Origin: Amphritea pacifica
Lineage (GTDB): Bacteria; Pseudomonadota; Gammaproteobacteria; Pseudomonadales; Balneatricaceae
DNA length: 53,747 bases
Assembly: GCF_016924145.1 (NCBI RefSeq)
Contig: NZ_JAFFZO010000034.1
Span: 789 to 54,535, forward strand
Direction: 5' to 3'
How positions within the stretch are numbered: the first letter of the stretch is position 1; every line of letters begins with the position of its first letter. A program made the translations under genes and the position numbers. Below, piece by piece: positions 49,916 to 53,747 of this stretch. The notes below the pieces were generated by a model that saw only the letters and a list, made by a program, of their open reading frames with translations, did not search any database and had not been told where the DNA came from.

Positions 49916-50299
49916 ATGACTGTACAACTATCTGCACAACCGCAACAACGACCTGATCCGGCCGCCGTACTGTGTAAGGCGCTGTTCAACGCTTCTGAGC
50001 AACTGACACTAAACCAGGAAGAGCTGGGCAAGGTGGTGGGGATCAATCGTACCGGTGTATCACGTCTTAAACAGAGCGGTACACTGGATCCTGCATCCAA
50101 ACGGGGGGAGCTGGCTCTGCTGCTGATTCGGGCTGCCCGGGCGCTGTTTGCTCTGTCCGGTGGTAATCAGGACTGGATCAGACACTTCATGCGCTCAAAC
50201 AACACTCAGACCGGCGGCATCCCCGCGCAGCAGATCCAGAGTGTTCAGGGCCTTATGCGGGTGGTCACCTATCTGGATGCGATCCGGGGCAAGGTGTAA
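49916..50299 (+). CDS. Xre/MbcA/ParS-type antitoxin
   Basis: A 127-residue antitoxin. The N-terminal helix-turn-helix is of Xre type (LTLNQEELGKVVGINRTGVSRLKQSG). The C-terminal toxin-binding domain resembles DUF2384 (RAARALFALSGGNQDWIRHFMRSNN, QSVQGLMRVVTYLDAIRG). It overlaps the RES toxin by one base, an arrangement typical of RES-Xre modules. Confidence 0.92.
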   Translation: MTVQLSAQPQQRPDPAAVLCKALFNASEQLTLNQEELGKVVGINRTGVSRLKQSGTLDPASKRGELALLLIRAARALFALSGGNQDWIRHFMRSNNTQTGGIPAQQIQSVQGLMRVVTYLDAIRGKV

Positions 50300-51060
50300 T
50301 GATCTGGCAGGCCTGCCAAGGTGCAGAACAGATAAGGCCGATATCAGGCACGCTGTTCCGGCTGGTTGAGAGTCAGGAGCAGGTGGCAACCACCGGTTAT
50401 GTTAATACCCTTGAAGAGCAGGCGATACTCGAAGAACTGCTGGAGCTCTCAAAACCGGGCTATCCAACAGCGAGTCCGGAAGAGATAACCTCAGAGCTGC
50501 ACTACCTGCTGAAAACCCCTTTTCGCTATCCTCCTCTGGCGTGGGGATCGCGCTTTGGCCGCCAACATGAACCCGGCCTGTTCTATGGCGGGGAATCACT
50601 GGAAGCGACACTGGCCGAATCAGCCTATTACCGCTTTGTGTTTCTGCTGTCGATGGAGGGCGAGCCACCCGGCACGCGGCTCTGTACGGAACACACCCTG
50701 TTTACCATCGGCTACCGTGCACAGCGGGGGATACAGCTCCAGCATTCACCCTTTGATAACTATACCGATCAGCTTACCCACCCCCGGGACTACACCGCCA
50801 CACAGGCCCTTGGTGCAGCGATGCGTGAGGCCGGTGTGGAAGCGTTTCAATATCGTTCTGCCCGGTCGATACAATCCGGGCTATGTGCTGCACTCTATAC
50901 CGCCGCGCTGTTCACCAGCAATCAGCCTGACACCACCGCCCAGTGGCTCTGCGAACTGACCGCCACAGGTGTCACCTTCAAAGCCGTAGCCTCTCCCCAA
51001 ACCTGGCATTACCCGTTGTCTCAGTTTAAAGTCGATGGTGAGTTTCCGTTGCCGGCGTGA
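50299..51060 (+). CDS. RES-domain toxin (NAD+ phosphorylase-type)
   Basis: A 253-residue RES-domain protein. The Arg of the family triad is likely Arg21 (TLFRLVES), the Glu lies in GGESLEATLAESAYYR, and the Ser lies in YRSARSIQSGLCAA. Characterised members destroy NAD(+) and stall growth. The antitoxin overlaps it by one base. It is the last gene before the CRISPR leader. Confidence 0.92.
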   Translation: MIWQACQGAEQIRPISGTLFRLVESQEQVATTGYVNTLEEQAILEELLELSKPGYPTASPEEITSELHYLLKTPFRYPPLAWGSRFGRQHEPGLFYGGESLEATLAESAYYRFVFLLSMEGEPPGTRLCTEHTLFTIGYRAQRGIQLQHSPFDNYTDQLTHPRDYTATQALGAAMREAGVEAFQYRSARSIQSGLCAALYTAALFTSNQPDTTAQWLCELTATGVTFKAVASPQTWHYPLSQFKVDGEFPLPA

Positions 51061-51282
51061 TGGGATGATTTTTAGGGCAGGGGGGCTGAGAAAGAGAGCG
51101 GTCTTGCAGCTTTCAATAAATAAATTTGTCGTCTTTATGCCCTTGGTTTTAACCCTTTATTTTAGGCTCTTTAAAAATTACTTAAAAAACAAATAGTTGC
51201 AGAAAGCGCTAAAACTATTGGTATTTTTGATAATATCTGGTTAAGTGTTTGATGCAGCAATCTTTTTCTGCGCTATACTTCA
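51061..51282 (+). promoter_or_regulatory. CRISPR leader
   Basis: A 222-base AT-rich stretch between the RES gene and the first repeat, with A- and T-runs (TTAAAAAACAAATAG and TTTTTGATAATATC) and no gene. Its position before the first full repeat, while the last repeat is truncated, places the leader and the newest spacers at this end. Confidence 0.75.
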
Positions 51283-53280
51283 GTTCACTGCCGAACAGGC
51301 AGCTTAGAAACGCAAAAAGTCAGCGACAACTGGTGACGGGTCGTTCACTGCCGAACAGGCAGCTTAGAAAGCTAATAACCCTGTGCTGCAGGGCGAGATA
51401 TGGTTCACTGCCGAACAGGCAGCTTAGAAAATGCGAAGTTCCTTCCTAAACCAGCAACAACAGTTCACTGCCGAACAGGCAGCTTAGAAAGGCCACTCGC
51501 ATCCGTGAATGTGCCCGGCGTCGTTCACTGCCGAACAGGCAGCTTAGAAAATCTTCCGAAGGCTCAAACGTGTGAATGATTTGTTCACTGCCGAACAGGC
51601 AGCTTAGAAAATGATAAAGCTTCCTATGGGGAACGTGCACTCGTTCACTGCCGAACAGGCAGCTTAGAAAACTGGACGACCATCTGCCTAGCCTCTGAGC
51701 GAGTTCACTGCCGAACAGGCAGCTTAGAAATTGCATACCTCACCAATGAGATCGACGCCAACGTTCACTGCCGAACAGGCAGCTTAGAAAAGCATATTGT
51801 TGTGGGCGCTTACTCCATAATAGTTCACTGCCGAACAGGCAGCTTAGAAATTTGCCTGCAACACGTCAAACAGCTCGTATACGTTCACTGCCGAACAGGC
51901 AGCTTAGAAACCTTAACAGTAGTATCAATCAGATCACAATCCGTTCACTGCCGAACAGGCAGCTTAGAAAAGGAGGCAACTCATACCAACGAAGCGCTTC
52001 AGGTTCACTGCCGAACAGGCAGCTTAGAAATCATGAGTCCCGATTACTTGGCGGTCATCGGGGTTCACTGCCGAACAGGCAGCTTAGAAAATTTCACCGC
52101 CGCACTTTTCGCAGCTCATACCGTTCACTGCCGAACAGGCAGCTTAGAAAAAGTAACGCTAACAAAATGAGCGTACCGGTACGTTCACTGCCGAACAGGC
52201 AGCTTAGAAAAGCACGACCATTCATGTATCTAGTTGACCCACGTTCACTGCCGAACAGGCAGCTTAGAAAGCCCAGACCGAGGGGCTGGCCGAGTTTATG
52301 ACGTTCACTGCCGAACAGGCAGCTTAGAAAAGATGGCTTTATCTGGGATGATGGTTGTACACGTTCACTGCCGAACAGGCAGCTTAGAAACCAAGTCATC
52401 ACCCGAAACTTCGATAATCTCACGTTCACTGCCGAACAGGCAGCTTAGAAATCATGATATCGGAACGCTAAGCTATTGATATCGTTCACTGCCGAACAGG
52501 CAGCTTAGAAATGATCAAGCGTGTTGAAGCGCTCGGGGAGGGTGTTCACTGCCGAACAGGCAGCTTAGAAACGTGACCGATCAGGCCGCCGTCGATGCAG
52601 CTTGTTCACTGCCGAACAGGCAGCTTAGAAAAGGGTGGGGCTGGATTCCCTTGTTTTGCATGTGTTCACTGCCGAACAGGCAGCTTAGAAATTCGACCAC
52701 GCCAATACCTGTGAGCATAGACGGTTCACTGCCGAACAGGCAGCTTAGAAATCGGGTTTATTGCGTTTACGCATCCTTTCGTTGTTCACTGCCGAACAGG
52801 CAGCTTAGAAAAACGACCCGAACATGGATGACGAGGTAGAAGAGTTCACTGCCGAACAGGCAGCTTAGAAATGGTTCGTCTGCGTCTTCATCGACAACAA
52901 AAAGTTCACTGCCGAACAGGCAGCTTAGAAAAACCGATGAGCATGCCAACAATTTAGTAGGTCGTTCACTGCCGAACAGGCAGCTTAGAAATGAAAGAGT
53001 CAGGTATCTATATCGATGCGTGTGTTCACTGCCGAACAGGCAGCTTAGAAAAACGGCAATATCACCTAAAGCCTGTTCCCAGAGGTTCACTGCCGAACAG
53101 GCAGCTTAGAAAGAGTAAGATCGAATTTGACCTGGAATGTTCAGGTTCACTGCCGAACAGGCAGCTTAGAAACAGATAAGCAACCGAGTCGGGCATTGCA
53201 TCAAGTTCACTGCCGAACAGGCAGCTTAGAAAATGATCTAACAATATGTTCAAAGTCGCCCTTTGTTCACTGCCGAACAG
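51283..53280 (+). CRISPR. Type I-F CRISPR array, 33 full repeats plus one truncated, 33 spacers
   Basis: The 28-base repeats begin GTTCACTGCC and end AGCTTAGAAA, with an internal hairpin CTGCC-GAACA-GGCAG, the typical Csy4/Cas6f processing site of type I-F. Spacers are 32 bases except two of 33 (those ending at 52423 and 53084). All full repeats look identical by eye. The terminal repeat starts at 53265 and breaks off after 16 bases. No cas gene is within the window, so the array is either remote from its cas operon or the operon lies beyond the right end. No spacer matches other sequence in the window that I could see. Confidence 0.97.
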
Positions 53281-53321
53281 AATAATGGAACAGAATAATG
53301 GGGACAGATTTATTTAATTAT
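53275..53321. repeat. GAACAGAATAATGG tandem repeat and GGGGACAGATTTATTT element abutting the array
   Basis: The truncated repeat runs directly into AACAGAATAATGG, which occurs twice in tandem, followed by GGGGACAGATTTATTT. The latter string is common in proteobacterial repeats associated with Y1/REP-type transposases. The break in the CRISPR repeat therefore looks like an insertion or recombination event at the shared GAACAG. Confidence 0.6.
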
Positions 53322-53611
53322 CAGTGGCTACTGATTTAAGGTCTTGAACCGGCACGCTTTTAAGGGCAGGCGAAGAACTTTTAGAAAGCGAATCCCCTAT
53401 GTCTTTTCTGCCCAATCCTCAGATACAAAAAAGCCCTGTTTCTTTTTAAGAGTTAACGAGGCTTCTAAGTAGTGGTACCAGTGGCCGCTGATTCCAGAGC
53501 TTGAACCGGCACGCTTTTAAGGGCGGGCCAAGATCTTTTAGAAAGCGAATCCCCTATGTCATTCTGCCCAAACGCCAGACACAAAAAAGCCCCGTTGCAA
53601 AACGAGGCTTT
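53322..53611. repeat. Imperfect tandem duplication, period about 157 bp
   Basis: Two copies start at 53322 and 53479. Shared blocks are CTTGAACCGGCACGCTTTTA, TTTTAGAAAGCGAATCCCCT and ACAAAAAAGCCC. Each copy ends in a terminator-like hairpin. No gene is evident on either strand. The conserved central block could derive from an RNA gene or element end, but I could not fold it into a tRNA. Confidence 0.75.
53431..53466 (+). terminator. Terminator-like hairpin in the first duplicated copy
   Basis: AAGCCCTGTT and AACGAGGCTT can pair with one mismatch and a G-T pair across an 18-base loop. It is the equivalent of the hairpin at 53587. Confidence 0.4.
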
Positions 53612-53615
53612 CTCT
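53587..53615 (+). terminator. Terminator hairpin in the second copy, target-type site of the intron
   Basis: AAGCCCCGTT and AACGAGGCTT form a 10-bp stem with one mismatch and a GCAA tetraloop, followed by TCTCTT. The group II intron starts about ten bases further on, the location favoured by class C introns. Confidence 0.65.
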
Positions 53616-53623
53616 TCAAACGT

Positions 53624-53747
53624 GTGTGCCAGGCATGGCACTTAACTAGCGAGGTGAAAGTCCTCGTACCAGGTATTCGCAGAGCCGAAGGTTAGCCAAA
53701 GGGCAAGGTTAGTCCCGCGAGGGGCTGGCTGGAGGAAGCCCAAGGCA
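53624..53747 (+). mobile_element. Group II intron, 5' end of domain I (continues past the window)
   Basis: The sequence starts GTGTGCCAGGCATGGCAC and contains GAGGTGAAAGTCCTC, then GAGCCGAAGG, GGGCAAGG and GCTGGAGGAAGCCCAAGGCA, in the order typical of bacterial group II intron domain I. The exact first base may be 53622-53626. Class C is suggested by the terminator just upstream. The reverse-transcriptase gene would lie several hundred bases to the right and is not in view. Confidence 0.78.

Noticed and set aside
51249-53253. Open frames on both strands with repeated SLPNRQLRK, VHCRTGSLE or FLSCLFGSE peptides
   Set aside because: They are translations of the 28-base CRISPR repeat; the 60-base period keeps frames open by chance.
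53322-53611. tRNA or tmRNA in the duplicated block
   Set aside because: Segments such as GGTTCAAG on the minus strand look like a T-loop, but no cloverleaf or acceptor stem could be formed.

Overview
The window looks like a chromosomal segment of a marine gammaproteobacterium of the Oceanospirillales type (Amphritea, Neptunomonas or Marinobacterium-like). This rests on mid-range GC, rlmG, glutathione-dependent formaldehyde oxidation (frmA/fghA), TRAP solute-binding proteins, very heavy c-di-GMP and histidine-kinase signalling, REP-type repeats and a type I-F CRISPR array. The genus is an inference from gene content only.

Layout. 1-850: four and a bit tandem 165-168 bp repeats with REP-type palindromes, then a run of small hairpins. 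853-1714: two small membrane-anchored proteins. 1711-7503 (minus): an operon of TonB-dependent receptor, periplasmic ABC-type binding protein and hybrid histidine kinase. 7878-9675: rlmG and a LysE-type exporter. 9739-12084: a diguanylate cyclase with two fused periplasmic solute-binding domains, divergent from a three-gene PhnDCE/selenate-type ABC transporter (12398-15373). 15639-17465: a second diguanylate cyclase. 17728-29592: a seven-gene, tightly packed run of DapF-like epimerase, MFS transporter, unknown protein, two paralogous periplasmic binding proteins, a double-Cache hybrid kinase with HPt, and a receiver-PAS-GGDEF-EAL output protein. 29783-36648: a PepSY/OmpR-type two-component system leading an eight-gene cluster with a secreted unknown, a P-loop protein, an ABC half-transporter lacking most ATPase motifs, an alpha/beta hydrolase and a lipoprotein. 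36696-39712: LysR regulator, frmA and fghA. 39778-46160: TSUP exporter, a deletion scar joining a dctP start to a LuxR-family regulator end, chemoreceptor, LysR regulator and an orphan TRAP binding protein. 46270-51060: SEC-C protein, small unknown, SelO, and two toxin-antitoxin pairs (RelE/ParE with ParD-like, RES with Xre). 51283-53280: a 33-spacer type I-F CRISPR array with no cas genes in view. 53322-53747: an imperfect tandem duplication ending in terminators, and the 5' end of a group II intron running off the window.

How it fits together. The left 30 kb repeats one theme: periplasmic binding proteins placed beside, or fused to, kinases and c-di-GMP enzymes. Three of the intergenic regions there carry the same near-palindrome AAACA-NN-TGTTTG (7758, 12278, 17546). 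This suggests, but does not prove, one regulator across the TonB operon, the DGC/ABC-transporter pair and the DapF-like operon. The right end is typical accessory DNA: toxin-antitoxin pairs, CRISPR, repeat debris and a retroelement. The strongest candidates for an undescribed system are the DapF-MFS-unknown-binding-protein-phosphorelay operon and the PepSY-controlled operon with the degenerate ABC protein.
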